Origin: Poseidonocella sp. HB161398
GTDB taxonomy: Bacteria; Pseudomonadota; Alphaproteobacteria; Rhodobacterales; Rhodobacteraceae
DNA: 64,000 nucleotides
Assembly: GCF_005870025.1 (NCBI RefSeq)
Contig: NZ_VATA01000002.1
Location: 124,001-188,000, forward strand
Direction: 5' to 3'
The position numbers and the translations under genes are program-made. The notes beneath the pieces were generated by a model. That model was not told the DNA's origin. It ran no database searches and saw only the letters and a list, made by a program, of their open reading frames with translations. Position 1 is the first letter of the stretch, and every line of letters begins with the position of its first letter. Of the stretch, positions 49,209 to 58,917 are shown piece by piece.

Positions 49209-49984
49209 TCAGGTTTCTTGCGCAGCTCGATGGGGCCAAAGATATCGGACTGCCGTATCTCCACCCGGCCCTCCTTGGCAAGCTCGAGCGAGGCCGCGAA
49301 GGTCGCCGCCAGAGAGCTGCGCCGCCGTGCGGCATCGCCCTGCCAGTCGACCGGCAGGTAGCTGGCCAGATCCGACCACTGCCCGGCAAAGGCGATCATG
49401 CCCCGCAGCCGGTCCAGCGCCTGCTCCATCGTCAGGATCGCATCGCGGTCCATCACATAGGGGCGGAAATCGTCCTTGGTGCGGATCCGCGCATAGGCCT
49501 GCATCAGGTCCAGGAGCGTCGCCTGGTACATGACGTTGCGATGGGTCGAGATGCCCTCGGGCATGCCGCGGGCAAAGACGTCGCGGCCCAGCCGGTCGCG
49601 GCCCATCAGCCGCGCCGCCGCCTCGCGCATCGCCGCCAGGCGCTCCAGCTGGAAGGCCAGATGGTCGGCCATCTCCTCGGCCGAAGGACCCTCTTCCTTG
49701 GGATCGGGCGGGAGCAGCAGCTTCGATTTCAGGAAGGCCAGCCAGGCGGCCATGACTAGGTAGTCGGCCGCCAGCTCGATCCGCAGCTCCTTGGCGCGCT
49801 CGACGAAGCTCAGGTACTGCTCGGCCAGCGCCAACACGGAGATCGTCCGCAGATCGACCTTCTGCGTGCGCGAGAGAGACAGCAGAAGGTCGAGCGGCCC
49901 CTCGAAGCCGTCGACATCGACGATCAGGGCTTCGGCGGCGCGGCGGGCTTCGATCTCGGTGACATTGGAGTCGGGCTCCGTCAC
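49205..49984 (-). CDS. scpA: ScpA, kleisin subunit of SMC complex
   Basis: A 259-residue kleisin. VDGFEGPLDLLLSLSRTQKVDL is the SMC-neck-binding start and AADYLVMAAWLAFLKSKLLLP the conserved helix. The C-terminal winged helix binds the SMC cap. The GTG start 49984 overlaps the nagZ stop by four bases. The protein organises the chromosome during segregation with ScpB and SMC. Confidence 0.95.
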   Translation of the reverse strand: MTEPDSNVTEIEARRAAEALIVDVDGFEGPLDLLLSLSRTQKVDLRTISVLALAEQYLSFVERAKELRIELAADYLVMAAWLAFLKSKLLLPPDPKEEGPSAEEMADHLAFQLERLAAMREAAARLMGRDRLGRDVFARGMPEGISTHRNVMYQATLLDLMQAYARIRTKDDFRPYVMDRDAILTMEQALDRLRGMIAFAGQWSDLASYLPVDWQGDAARRRSSLAATFAASLELAKEGRVEIRQSDIFGPIELRKKPE

Positions 49985-50976
49985 CCGAGGATCTCCGCGA
50001 GCTCCGCCTCGAGCGCGGCGATATCGGCCTCTTCGACCGCGCCGCGCAGCATCATCGCCTTGTGCGCCCGGAAAAGCGCCTTGCCCGCGAGTGTCCCGGT
50101 GCCTGCCATGACCGCCTCCATCTCGTCCCGGTGCCCGTTGCAGTGGAGCACGACATCGCAGCCCGCTTCAAGCGAAAGCCGCGCGCGCGCCTCGTAGGGG
50201 CCGGTCAGGGCGTGCATCGACAGGTCGTCGGTCATCAGGAGCCCGTCGAACCCCATCTCGCGCCGGACGGCATCGATCACCGCGGGCGACTGGGTGGCGG
50301 GCAGATCCGGGTCGATCGCCGGATAGACGATATGGGCGGTCATCCCCATCGGCACATCCGCAAGCGCCTGGAAGGCGGCGAAATCGCTGTCGCGCAGCGC
50401 GTCGAGCGGCGCGTCGACATGGGGCAGCTCCTTGTGGCTGTCCGACGTGCCGCGGCCATGGCCCGGGATGTGCTTCAGCACCGGCAGGACCCCGCCCGCC
50501 AGCAGCCCCTGCGCCACGGCCCGCGCGGAGGCGGCCACGGTCATCGGGTCACTGCCATAGCAGCGGTTCAAGAGGAACGGATGGGTGCCGCCCGTCGCCA
50601 CATCGGCCATCGGCGCGCAATTGGTGTCGATCCCCATCTCGCGCAGCTCGGCGGCGATGATGCGGTAGCGCAGGTACATGCCGCGCGCGGCAAGCCCCGG
50701 CGCGGAACGCTGCACCTGCTCCAGCGGCGGCAGCCACTGGCGCCAATGCGGCGGCACGAGCCGCTGCACGCGGCCGCCTTCCTGGTCGATCAGGATCGGC
50801 GCGTCATGGCCGACCGTGTCGCGCAGCTCGCCGGTCAGGCGGCGGAGCTGCTCGGGGTCTTCGATATTGCGGGAGAAGAGAATGAAGCCGTAGGGCCTCG
50901 TTTCAGCGAAGAAGCCCTGCTCCCACGCGGAAAGCCCGGGCCCGGAGAGCCCGAGGATCGCAGCAGACAGACTCAT
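49981..50976 (-). CDS. nagZ: NagZ, beta-N-acetylhexosaminidase
   Basis: A 331-residue glycoside hydrolase family 3 enzyme for peptidoglycan recycling. LKHIPGHGRGTSDSHKELP is the mobile loop with the acid/base His-Asp pair, and MTDDLSMHAL carries the nucleophile Asp. Cytosolic. It starts three bases after the SPOR gene stop. Confidence 0.96.
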   Translation of the reverse strand: MSLSAAILGLSGPGLSAWEQGFFAETRPYGFILFSRNIEDPEQLRRLTGELRDTVGHDAPILIDQEGGRVQRLVPPHWRQWLPPLEQVQRSAPGLAARGMYLRYRIIAAELREMGIDTNCAPMADVATGGTHPFLLNRCYGSDPMTVAASARAVAQGLLAGGVLPVLKHIPGHGRGTSDSHKELPHVDAPLDALRDSDFAAFQALADVPMGMTAHIVYPAIDPDLPATQSPAVIDAVRREMGFDGLLMTDDLSMHALTGPYEARARLSLEAGCDVVLHCNGHRDEMEAVMAGTGTLAGKALFRAHKAMMLRGAVEEADIAALEAELAEILG

Positions 50977-50979
50977 GTA

Positions 50980-51840
50980 TCAGCGGACCTGCACCGGGAT
51001 GCAATCGGCGCCGCCGGCCTGGAGCGAGGCGCAGAAGCGGCGGCTGTCGGCGACGTCGCTGAAGCCGTGGACGCGGAGACGGTAGAAGACCTTGCCGTTG
51101 CGCTCGGTCCGCTCGATCACCCGCTGCTTGCCGTCGAAATAGCCGGGGAAGCGGCCGCTCAGGCGGCTCCATTCGGATTCGGCGGTCGCCGTGCTGTCAT
51201 AGGCTCCGAGCTGCACCAGGCGAGTGCCGATCGCCATCAGCCCCGGATCGAGGTCGAGCGATTTCTTCGGCTCTTCCACCGGCACGGAATAGGAGGCGCG
51301 GCTGACCACGCCCAGATTCGGCCGCGGCGACGGGCGCGGCGCGGAATTCATGATGGTCGGGATGGTGGAAGCCTCCATCGGCGCATCGACCGGCGCGGTC
51401 GAGGCCTCGGCGGCGCTCGGCAGCACGCCGGCATCCTGCAGCGCGTCATTGACCGCGTCGCGCAGGGTGCGCTGGCGCGCGACCGGTGCGATTTCGGCGA
51501 CGGGCTGGTCGGTCTCCTGCAGGCTCACCGGCGCGGGCGCCAGGGTGATCTCCTCGGGTGCCATCACGTCGGCAGCGGAGGAGAGCTCGGTCACGGACAT
51601 GCCCTGATGCTCGGCCTCGAAGCCGCCCGGCGTCTCGGGCGCGATCCGTGCCGGGCCTTCCAGCGCGGCGATCACCGGGATGCCGTTGGTCTCGCGCATG
51701 GCCAGGTCATAGGACCACCATCCGACGCCGACGATCAGCGCAAGCGAGCAGCCTGCGCCGAGCCAGCCCATGAAGGAAGAGACGACGGCCTCGGAAGATA
51801 CGTCGTCCGTGAAGTCCTCGGTGAATTCCGGGTTTGCCAT
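50980..51840 (-). CDS. SPOR-domain inner-membrane protein
   Basis: A 286-residue protein. A single membrane helix (about residues 24-44) is followed by a long Ala/Pro-rich periplasmic linker and a C-terminal SPOR domain (about 205-286, with LVQLGAYDSTATAESEWSRL and FYRLRVHGFSDVADSRRFC), which binds denuded septal peptidoglycan. It is probably a division-site protein. The position between argS and nagZ is typical for alphaproteobacteria. Confidence 0.92.
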   Translation of the reverse strand: MANPEFTEDFTDDVSSEAVVSSFMGWLGAGCSLALIVGVGWWSYDLAMRETNGIPVIAALEGPARIAPETPGGFEAEHQGMSVTELSSAADVMAPEEITLAPAPVSLQETDQPVAEIAPVARQRTLRDAVNDALQDAGVLPSAAEASTAPVDAPMEASTIPTIMNSAPRPSPRPNLGVVSRASYSVPVEEPKKSLDLDPGLMAIGTRLVQLGAYDSTATAESEWSRLSGRFPGYFDGKQRVIERTERNGKVFYRLRVHGFSDVADSRRFCASLQAGGADCIPVQVR

Positions 51841-51927
51841 CTAAGCCCCATGCGGCGGACCTTATCGTGGCCCGTCCTCTTGTCTGCGGTTCTGCCTCAA
51901 TGTCCGCCGCCGGGGTCGCCGTTTAAG

Positions 51928-53673
51928 TCAGCGCATTTCCTCCAGCGGGGTCACGCCAAGAATACCAAGACCGGCCGAAATCACAACGCCGACCGCGCGC
52001 GGCAGTGCAATTTTTGCCGATGTCGCCTGGGGATCGCCGTCCTGGATGAAGCGCAGCTCGGTCTGGTCGTTGCCGCGGTTCCACAGCGCGTGGAAGTCGC
52101 CGGCCAGTTCGTAGAGGTAGAAGGCGATGCGGTGCGGCTCGTTCCCGCGCGCCGCGATCTCGACGAGGCGCGGCCATTCGGCCAGCTTCTTCGCCACTTT
52201 CAGCTCGGCCGGATCGCTCAGATGCGACAGGTCGGTGCGCGAAATCGCGGCATCGGAAATGTCGACGCCCTGCGCCGCCGCCTTGTTCAGGACCGAGGAC
52301 ATCCGGGCATAGGCGTACTGCACGTAGAAGACCGGATTGTCCTTCGACTGCTCCAGCACCTTGTCGAAATCGAAGTCGAGCGGCGCGTCGTTCTTGCGGG
52401 TCAGCATGACGAAGCGGGTGACGTCGGGGCCGACCTGGTCGACCACGTCGCGCAGCGTCACGAAGGTGCCGGCGCGCTTCGACATCTTGAATTCCGCGCC
52501 ATCCTTCCAGAGCTTCACGAGCTGGATCAGCTTGATGTCGAGCGGCACGGTCCCGCCCGAAAGCGCGGCCACGGCCGCCTTCATCCGCTTGACATAGCCG
52601 CCGTGATCGGCGCCGAACACGTCGATCAGCGCATCGTAACCCCTTGAAACCTTGTCATAATGATAGGCGATATCCGGGGCAAAATAGGTCCAGCTGCCAT
52701 CCGACTTCATCACCGGGCGGTCGACATCGTCGCCATGGGCGGTCGATTTGAACAGCGTCTGCTCGCGCGGTTCCCAGTCCTCGGGGACCTTGCCCTTCGG
52801 CGGCTCCAGCACGCCCTGGTAGATCAGCCCCTTGGCCTTGAGATCGGCCAGCGCCTTCTCGATCTGGCCGGTGCCGTAGAGCGATTTCTCGGAATAGAAA
52901 TTGTCCATCCGCACGCCGAGCGCGGCGAGATCCTCGCGGATCAGCGCCATCATCTCCTCGGTCGCGAATTCGCGGACCTCTTCCAGCCAGACCTCTTCGG
53001 GCTGGCCGATATAGGCCTCGTCGACCTTGTCCTTCAGCTTCTCGCCGACCGCGATCAGGTAGTCGCCGGGATAGGTCCCGTCGGGAAAGCTGACCTCCTG
53101 GCCATGCGCCTCGAGATAGCGCAGGTAGACGGACCGGGCGAGCGTGTCGACCTGCCCGCCGCCGTCGTTGATGTAGTATTCGCGCGTGACCTCGTAGCCC
53201 GCATAGTCGAGAAGCGACGCCAATGCGTCGCCGAATACCGCGCCCCGAGTGTGGCCGACATGCATCGGTCCAGTCGGATTCGCAGAGACATATTCGACAT
53301 TGATCTTCTTGCCGGCGCCCAGGCCGGAACGGCCATAGGCCCGGCCGTGGGTGAGAATCTGCGCGACCTCGGCCTGCCAGGTGGCGGCGGTCAGCGTCAG
53401 GTTCAGGAAGCCCGGACCGGCGACACCGGCCTCTTCGACCCGCGGATCGGCGACCAGCTTCTCCGCCAGCGCCTCGGCGATGTCGCGCGGCTTCATCTTG
53501 GCGGGCTTGGCCAGGACCATCGCGGCATTGGTCGCCATGTCGCCATGCGACGCGTCGCGCGGCGGTTCCACCGTCACGTTCTTGGTGTCGAGCCCTTCGG
53601 GCAGCTTGCCCTCCGCCACCAGAGCGTCGAGCTGGGTCAGGACCAGGTCCTTCACTTCGGAAAACAGGTTCAT
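51928..53673 (-). CDS. argS: Arginyl-tRNA synthetase
   Basis: A 581-residue class I synthetase. The HIGH signature appears as [15 protein letters not shown] and the KMSKS-like loop as FKMSKRAG. An N-terminal Add1 domain and a C-terminal DALR anticodon-binding domain (ending [10 protein letters not shown]) are present. Start ATG 53673 ([10 protein letters not shown]). Confidence 0.97.
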   Translation of the reverse strand: MNLFSEVKDLVLTQLDALVAEGKLPEGLDTKNVTVEPPRDASHGDMATNAAMVLAKPAKMKPRDIAEALAEKLVADPRVEEAGVAGPGFLNLTLTAATWQAEVAQILTHGRAYGRSGLGAGKKINVEYVSANPTGPMHVGHTRGAVFGDALASLLDYAGYEVTREYYINDGGGQVDTLARSVYLRYLEAHGQEVSFPDGTYPGDYLIAVGEKLKDKVDEAYIGQPEEVWLEEVREFATEEMMALIREDLAALGVRMDNFYSEKSLYGTGQIEKALADLKAKGLIYQGVLEPPKGKVPEDWEPREQTLFKSTAHGDDVDRPVMKSDGSWTYFAPDIAYHYDKVSRGYDALIDVFGADHGGYVKRMKAAVAALSGGTVPLDIKLIQLVKLWKDGAEFKMSKRAGTFVTLRDVVDQVGPDVTRFVMLTRKNDAPLDFDFDKVLEQSKDNPVFYVQYAYARMSSVLNKAAAQGVDISDAAISRTDLSHLSDPAELKVAKKLAEWPRLVEIAARGNEPHRIAFYLYELAGDFHALWNRGNDQTELRFIQDGDPQATSAKIALPRAVGVVISAGLGILGVTPLEEMR

Positions 53674-53767
53674 AGCGTCCACCTTTGCCTCGGCGCGGTG
53701 TAGCATCCGCAGCCGGGGCGTCAACGGCCGGCATGGTCCGGGGGCGCTTTCCCCGGCGGGCGCGGGC

Positions 53768-54112
53768 TCAGACGCTCTTGAGCGCGTGGAAGAACAGCCG
53801 GAAGGTCAGCCGCGCATAGGTGACGAAGGCGAAGATCATCGACAGCACCGCCAGCACGACGGCGATCAGGGTGATGCTCCCGTCGTCCAGGGGCAGCTTC
53901 GCCAGCACCGAGAAGGCGATCACCGCCAGGAGCGCGACCACCGAGCGGACGATCAGCTCGGTCATGGTGAAGCGGAAATTATGGCCGGTATAGCCCCGGC
54001 GGGCCTGCACCGCCGCCGCCACCGCTCCGAACAGCGCCGCCCCCGCCAGCCCCAGCAGGAAGGTGGTCAAGTTGACGATGGCGTCCGCGTTCGCAATGGC
54101 GGGCAAGTTCAT
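53768..54112 (-). CDS. Small membrane protein, unknown
   Basis: A 114-residue protein with three hydrophobic helices (about residues 15-35, 55-75 and 80-102) separated by a basic loop with [20 protein letters not shown] do not recognise a family. ATG 54112 has GAGG at ten bases; ATG 54121 is the alternative. It lies between dgt and argS in the same direction, 94 bases from argS. Confidence 0.75.
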   Translation of the reverse strand: MNLPAIANADAIVNLTTFLLGLAGAALFGAVAAAVQARRGYTGHNFRFTMTELIVRSVVALLAVIAFSVLAKLPLDDGSITLIAVVLAVLSMIFAFVTYARLTFRLFFHALKSV

Positions 54113-54192
54113 GGGGCGCATTCCTCGACATCCGGCAGCGCTCCGGGCGCTTGCCGCGCAAGCTACAGTTCCCGCGGCGGGAATTCAATCTG

Positions 54193-54234
54193 GCCCGCCG
54201 GGACCGGCCCGGGCCCGGGCCGGTCCCGGCGGGC
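54193..54234. repeat. Perfect 42-bp GC palindrome at the dgt stop
   Basis: The 42 bases are their own reverse complement with no spacer, centred between 54213 and 54214, and almost purely G and C. The last base overlaps the dgt stop codon. In RNA it could form a very stable stem and probably ends or insulates dgt transcription, though no T-run follows. Confidence 0.85.
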
Positions 54235-55385
54235 TAGAGATAGCGCAGCGGCTCCGGGCAGTGCCGGCGATGCGCCTGGATCGCGTAGCGGTCGGTCATT
54301 CCGGCGATGTAGTCGGCCACCATCCGCGCCAGCCGCCCCTCCTGCGCCACCAGCGCACGGGCATGCCAGCGCGCGGGCAAGAGCCCGGGCTGCGCCATGT
54401 AGAGCGGGAAGAGCTCGCGAATCACCTGTTCGGCCTCGGCGCGCTTCAGCATCACCGAGGGCGCGCGGTACATCCGCTCGAACAGGAAGGCGCGGATCAG
54501 CTTCAGGTCGCGCCAGACCGGGTCCGAGAAGGCGACGACCGCATGGCCCGCGGCGCGGATATCCTCCACCGAGCCGGGCGCCAGCGCCTCCAGCCGGGCG
54601 CGGCTGGTCTCGATCACGTCCGAGACCATCACCCCGAAGACCCGGCGCAGCGCCTCGTGGCGGCGGCGGATCTGCTCGGTGCCGGGATAGAGCCGGTCGA
54701 CCTCGCGGAAGGCCGGCTCCAGGATCGGCAGCGCCATCAGGTCGTCCTCGGAGAAGAGCCCGGCGCGCAGACCGTCGAGCAGGTCGTGATTGGTATAGGC
54801 GATGTCGTCCGACAGCGCGGCGGCCTGAGCCTCCGCGCTGGCATGGGTGCCGAGCTCCAGGTCGTGCTGGGCATTGTAGGTCGCCAGCGCCGCGGGCACC
54901 GCGCCCAGCACCGGCCCGTTATGCTTGGCGATGCCCTCGAGGCATTCCCAGGTCAGGTTGAGCCCGTCGAAGGCCGCGTACTGCGTTTCCAGCCGGGTGA
55001 CGATACGGATCGCCTGGGCATTGTGGTCGAAGCCGCCCCAGGGCGCCATGCAGTCCTGCAGCGCATCCTCGCCGGTATGGCCGAAGGGCGTGTGGCCGAG
55101 ATCATGGGCCAGCGCCACCGCCTCGGTCAGGTCGCTGTTGAGCCCCAGCGCCCGGGCGATCGTCCGCGCGACCTGCGCCACTTCGATCGAGTGGGTCAGC
55201 CGGGTGCGGTAGTAGTCGCCCTCGTGCTCGACAAAGACCTGGGTCTTGTGCTTCAGACGCCGGAACGCGTTGCAATGGATGATGCGGTCGCGGTCGCGCT
55301 GGTACGGAGAGCGGAAACTCGACTCCTCTTCGGGGTAGAGTCGGCCTCTCAGCCGGTGGGGGTCGCTCGCATAGGGCTGGCACAT
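54234..55385 (-). CDS. dgt: Deoxyguanosinetriphosphate triphosphohydrolase-like protein
   Basis: A 383-residue HD-domain dNTPase. RDRIIHCNAFRRLKHKTQVF, RTRLTHSIEVAQVARTIAR (His) and ALAHDLGHTPFGHTGE (HD pair) are the metal and nucleotide motifs, with DHNAQAIRIVTRLE further on. It cleaves dNTPs to nucleoside and triphosphate. ATG 55385 (CQPYASDPHRLRGRLYPEEES) matches the family start; a GTG 36 bases upstream is possible. Divergent from erpA with about 80 bases between. Confidence 0.95.
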   Translation of the reverse strand: MCQPYASDPHRLRGRLYPEEESSFRSPYQRDRDRIIHCNAFRRLKHKTQVFVEHEGDYYRTRLTHSIEVAQVARTIARALGLNSDLTEAVALAHDLGHTPFGHTGEDALQDCMAPWGGFDHNAQAIRIVTRLETQYAAFDGLNLTWECLEGIAKHNGPVLGAVPAALATYNAQHDLELGTHASAEAQAAALSDDIAYTNHDLLDGLRAGLFSEDDLMALPILEPAFREVDRLYPGTEQIRRRHEALRRVFGVMVSDVIETSRARLEALAPGSVEDIRAAGHAVVAFSDPVWRDLKLIRAFLFERMYRAPSVMLKRAEAEQVIRELFPLYMAQPGLLPARWHARALVAQEGRLARMVADYIAGMTDRYAIQAHRRHCPEPLRYL

Positions 55386-55463
55386 GCCGTGCTGCTTTCT
55401 TGTCTGTGGCCTCGTCACCACTTATATTTTCTGATCGTAGCTTCCAAGTGCGGAGATCGCCGG

Positions 55464-55796
55464 ATGGACCTGACCCTGCCCCCCAAAGTGACCGAGCGCG
55501 CCTTCGGGCGTCTCGCCGAAATCAACGCGGCCGCGGCCGAGACGAAAGCCCTGCGCATCGCGGTGGAAGGCGGCGGCTGTTCCGGCTTCCAGTACGAGAT
55601 CACGCTCGACGAGCCCGGCGAGGGCGACCTCGTGCTCGAGGGCCATGGCCAGAAGGTCGTGGTCGACGAGGTCTCCCTGCCCTTCCTGTCGGATGCGGTG
55701 ATCGACTTCTCCGAGGAGCTGATCGGCGCGCGCTTCGTGATCGAGAACCCGAATGCCGCCTCTTCCTGCGGCTGCGGCACCAGCTTCTCGATGTGA
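55464..55796 (+). CDS. erpA: ErpA/IscA A-type Fe-S carrier
   Basis: A 110-residue HesB-family carrier that delivers clusters to apoproteins. The three ligands are Cys39 (GGGCSGF), Cys102 and Cys104 (SSCGCG). ATG 55464 follows GGAG. It is far from the SUF operon in this window, as is usual for erpA next to dgt in alphaproteobacteria. SUF-made clusters are its likely source. Confidence 0.95.
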   Translation: MDLTLPPKVTERAFGRLAEINAAAAETKALRIAVEGGGCSGFQYEITLDEPGEGDLVLEGHGQKVVVDEVSLPFLSDAVIDFSEELIGARFVIENPNAASSCGCGTSFSM

Positions 55797-55804
55797 CCGG
55801 GACA

Positions 55805-55826
55805 CCGGCCCGCAGAGGCGGGCCGG
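55805..55826. terminator. GC hairpin between erpA and sulfotransferase gene
   Basis: CCGGCCCGC-AGAG-GCGGGCCGG, a 9-bp perfect stem, lies just after the erpA stop and just before the convergent sulfotransferase stop. No T-run on either side. Confidence 0.55.
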
Positions 55827-55832
55827 CATGGC

Positions 55833-56915
55833 TCAGCGCTCGGTCTGCAGCACCTGGCGGCGGCGGCGGTCCTCGACCAGGTAGTTGACCGCGCGCTTGG
55901 CAAGTGGCCGGATCCCCATGAGTTCCGGGACCGGCTTCTCTTTCTGGTGGGCCTGGGCATGCGCGATCCAGGGCTCGACGAAGCTGACGCCAGCCTTGGC
56001 CACCCGCTCCAGGTCGCGCTCGAACTCGCCGGCGATATGCGCGAACAGCCCCTTCGGCATCGGCAGCTTGGCCGAGGCGTTGATGATCCGTGCGTCATCG
56101 TCGTCGCGCTTCGGCAGGCCGACAGGATCGAGCTCGAGGAAGCGCTCGACATCCTCGAACATCCCCGCCGGGCGGGTGCGGATATCCTCGAAATTCAGCA
56201 CCAGCGATTTCTCCTCGCCGAAGCTTTCCTTCATGTTCTCGATCGCGTCGCCATAGAGGCTGCTGTTGACCAGCTGATGATGCGTGGCGAAATCGCGCAG
56301 CGCCTGCGTGCTCCAGACATGGAAGCGCAGGATGTCGCGGGTGACATCGGCATGGAATTTCATGTGCGACCAGAGCCGGTCGATCGGATCGCGCAGCACG
56401 ATGATCGCGCGGGTGTCGCGCGCCACCGCCGACATGTCGCGGAACCCCGCCCGCGTGGCGAGGAAATTCGTCGTCGAGAAATCCAGCGCCCAGCGGTCGT
56501 CCGGCACGTCGGCGAAGAGGCTGCGGTACCAATTGTCGTCGACCGGCCCCTTGAGGAAGCGCTTGTACCATTCCAGCGACTGCAGGAAGGCGCCGTAGCG
56601 CTTGGAGCTGATGCCGCCCTGGGCCCAGTTGCGCGCCATTTCCCCGTCCCAGGGACAGCCATAGGTATCCGGATCGGTCAGGACCGAACGGCCGAGCTCG
56701 TCCTCGGGCGAGACGAAGCGGGCCCGGCGGCAATGCATCGCCAGCGCGCCCAGCCGCGCGGAATCGGTCAGCCGGTCGACATTGCCGTACTGCCGCAGAT
56801 AGTAGTGCAGCTCCTTGCGGGGAATGCGGCCGATCCCGGGATTGCGGACCAGAGCCGAATGGAGCCAGGTCGTGCCCCCCTTGCTAACTCCCAGACAGAA
56901 CAGAAACTTTTCCAC
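55833..56915 (-). CDS. Sulfotransferase family protein
   Basis: A 360-residue PAPS-dependent sulfotransferase. The 5'-phosphosulfate loop is LGVSKGGTTWLHSAL at the N-terminus and the 3'-phosphate site is IIVLRDPIDRLWSHMKFH in the middle. Such enzymes sulfate surface sugars or lipids; the acceptor is unknown. The start is GTG 56915. No glycan cluster surrounds it. Confidence 0.88.
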   Translation of the reverse strand: MEKFLFCLGVSKGGTTWLHSALVRNPGIGRIPRKELHYYLRQYGNVDRLTDSARLGALAMHCRRARFVSPEDELGRSVLTDPDTYGCPWDGEMARNWAQGGISSKRYGAFLQSLEWYKRFLKGPVDDNWYRSLFADVPDDRWALDFSTTNFLATRAGFRDMSAVARDTRAIIVLRDPIDRLWSHMKFHADVTRDILRFHVWSTQALRDFATHHQLVNSSLYGDAIENMKESFGEEKSLVLNFEDIRTRPAGMFEDVERFLELDPVGLPKRDDDDARIINASAKLPMPKGLFAHIAGEFERDLERVAKAGVSFVEPWIAHAQAHQKEKPVPELMGIRPLAKRAVNYLVEDRRRRQVLQTER

Positions 56916-57058
56916 GTTATTCCTCGACCGCTCTCGACATGCCCCAAGGTGTAGCCGATCGCGCCCCGTGCTTCCAGCCGCGGACCGACGCAGGCGGCGG
57001 CTTGACAGCGGCCCGCCGCTCGGTCGAGTTGCAGCGAGGCCGCAAGGGAACAGCCAAG

Positions 57059-57856
57059 ATGAAGATCGCCACTTTTAACATCAACGGGATCAAGGCGCGC
57101 CTGCCCGCCCTGCTCGACTGGCTCGACGAGGCGCAGCCGGATGTCGCGGTGCTGCAGGAGCTCAAATCGGTCGATGCCGGCGTGCCGCACGAGCCCTTCG
57201 AGGAACGCGGCTACCGCATCGAGACCCATGGCCAGAAAAGCTTCAACGGCGTGGCGGTCCTGTCGAAGCTGCCGCTCGAGGACGTCACCCGCGGCCTGCC
57301 CGGCGATGACAGCGACGAGCAGGCGCGCTGGATCGAGGCGACGGTGATCGGCGAAAAGCCGGTGCGGATCTGCGGGCTCTACCTGCCCAACGGCAATCCC
57401 GCGCCGGGGCCGAAATACGACTACAAGCTCGGCTGGCTGAAGCGGATGGAGGCCCGGGTGACGGAGCTGCTCGCGCTGGAGGAGCCGGTGCTTTTCGCGG
57501 GCGACTACAACATCATCCCGCAGCCCGAGGACGCCGCGAACCCTGCCGAATGGACCACGGACGCGCTGTTCCTGCCCGAGACGCGCCAGGCCTGGCGGCG
57601 CCTGCTGGCGCTGGGGCTGACCGATGCGCTGCGCGCCGTGCATCCGCACCGCCCGCCCCAGCCCGCGCTGCGCGATTTCAGCTTCTGGGACTACCAGGCC
57701 GGCTGCTGGGACCGCGACAACGGCATCCGCATCGACCATCTGCTCCTTAGCCCGCAGGCCGCCGACCTTCTGGAAGACGCCCAGATCGACCGCGCCATCC
57801 GCGGCCGGGTGAAGCCCTCGGACCATGTGCCGGTCTGGATCGAGCTGGCCGCCTGA
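57059..57856 (+). CDS. xthA: Exodeoxyribonuclease III
   Basis: A 265-residue AP endonuclease/3'-5' exonuclease of base-excision repair. ATFNINGIKARL, LQELKS (metal Glu), YLPNGNP, FAGDYNIIP and the final KPSDHVPVW are the diagnostic blocks. Start ATG 57059 (KIATFNING). Confidence 0.96.
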   Translation: MKIATFNINGIKARLPALLDWLDEAQPDVAVLQELKSVDAGVPHEPFEERGYRIETHGQKSFNGVAVLSKLPLEDVTRGLPGDDSDEQARWIEATVIGEKPVRICGLYLPNGNPAPGPKYDYKLGWLKRMEARVTELLALEEPVLFAGDYNIIPQPEDAANPAEWTTDALFLPETRQAWRRLLALGLTDALRAVHPHRPPQPALRDFSFWDYQAGCWDRDNGIRIDHLLLSPQAADLLEDAQIDRAIRGRVKPSDHVPVWIELAA

Positions 57857-57872
57857 GGCCGCCCAAAGAAAA

Positions 57873-57900
57873 AGGCCCGCCCCTTTCCGGGGGCAGGCCT
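57873..57900. terminator. Bidirectional terminator between xthA and sodB
   Basis: AGGCC-C-GCCCC pairs with GGGGGC-A-GGCCT over a short loop. A run of A precedes the stem, giving T on the minus strand for sodB. It lies between the convergent stops. Confidence 0.75.
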
Positions 57901-57922
57901 CGCATCTGCAGTGCCGCCGGGC

Positions 57923-58525
57923 TCAGCCCAGGCGCGACGCCACGTTTTCCCAGTTGACCAGCTTCTCGAGGAAGTTGGTCAGGTAGGCCGGACGCTTGTT
58001 GCGGAAGTCGATGTAGTAGGAATGCTCCCACACGTCGCAGCCCAGAAGCGCGGTCTGGCCGAAGCAGATCGGGTTGACGCCGTTCTCGGTCTTGGTGACC
58101 TTCAGGCTGCCATCCGCGTCCTTCACCAGCCAGCACCAGCCCGAGCCGAACTGGCCCGCGCCCGCGGCGGCGAAGTCTTCCTTGAACTTGTCGACGGAAC
58201 CGAAGGACTCGGTGATCGCCTTTTCCAGCTCGCCCGGCATCGCGCCGGTGCCCGGACCCATCATTTCCCAGAACTGGATGTGGTTCCAGTGCTGCGAGGC
58301 ATTGTTGAAGATGCCGTTCTGGGCAACCGCGCCAGAGGAATAGGTGCCGGCGATGATCTCTTCCAGCGACTTGCCTTCCCACTCGGTCCCGGCAATCAGC
58401 TTGTTGCCGTTGTCGACATAGGCCTTGTGGTGGATGTCGTGGTGAAACTCGAGGGTTTCCTTGGACATGCCCAGATCGGCAAGCGCGTCATGGGCGTAGG
58501 GAAGATCGGGAAGTTCGAAAGCCAT
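57923..58525 (-). CDS. sodB: Superoxide dismutase (Fe/Mn)
   Basis: A 200-residue enzyme. Metal ligands lie in LEFHHDIHHKAYVDN, ASQHWNHIQFW and DVWEHSYYIDF. The GQFGSGWCWL context around the second sphere is closer to Fe-type than Mn-type, but metal choice cannot be settled from sequence. ATG 58525 has GAGGGG at good spacing. Confidence 0.95.
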   Translation of the reverse strand: MAFELPDLPYAHDALADLGMSKETLEFHHDIHHKAYVDNGNKLIAGTEWEGKSLEEIIAGTYSSGAVAQNGIFNNASQHWNHIQFWEMMGPGTGAMPGELEKAITESFGSVDKFKEDFAAAGAGQFGSGWCWLVKDADGSLKVTKTENGVNPICFGQTALLGCDVWEHSYYIDFRNKRPAYLTNFLEKLVNWENVASRLG

Positions 58526-58761
58526 GTTGGACCCCTCACAGGTTATTGGTCGTGCCCTGTATAGAGGCCTCCTGCCGCGGCGCGTCAACCCCGCCACGGC
58601 GCTGGCACAGGTTTTTCCGCGACATGTCCATTTCTGCGGAACAATGCGGAATTCCGCGCGTTTTCCCCGCTAACAGCGGCAAAACCGGCCCTTCCGGGCG
58701 GGTTTCGCGCGTCTTGCCCTGCGGCTTCAGATTGTCACAGATCAACCCCGGGCCCCGTCTC

Positions 58762-58917
58762 TCAGCCGTCCCCGCCGGGCAGGTCGATCTGGATCTCCGG
58801 CTCGCTCTCCTGCCCGAAATCGCCGCCCGTATAGACATAGGCAACGACGCCGACGAGGGCGACAAGGCAGGCGCCCAGAAGGAATGCCAGGGTGGTATTG
58901 GGGGATTTCTCGGCCAT
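58762..58917 (-). CDS. Small single-helix membrane protein (51 aa)
   Basis: A short frame beginning MAEKSPNTTLAFLLGACL, one hydrophobic helix (about residues 9-28), then an acidic tail ending QIDLPGGDG. The start ATG 58917 has a GGAG eight bases upstream. The residue use is protein-like, unlike the other frames here. Similar small proteins occur in Rhodobacteraceae as I recall, without known function. It lies 236 bases upstream of sodB in the same direction. Confidence 0.7.
   Translation of the reverse strand: MAEKSPNTTLAFLLGACLVALVGVVAYVYTGGDFGQESEPEIQIDLPGGDG

Noticed and set aside
50062-52647. Long plus-strand open frame across nagZ, the SPOR gene and argS
   Set aside because: It crosses three real genes on the other strand and two intergenic gaps, with no recognisable domain.
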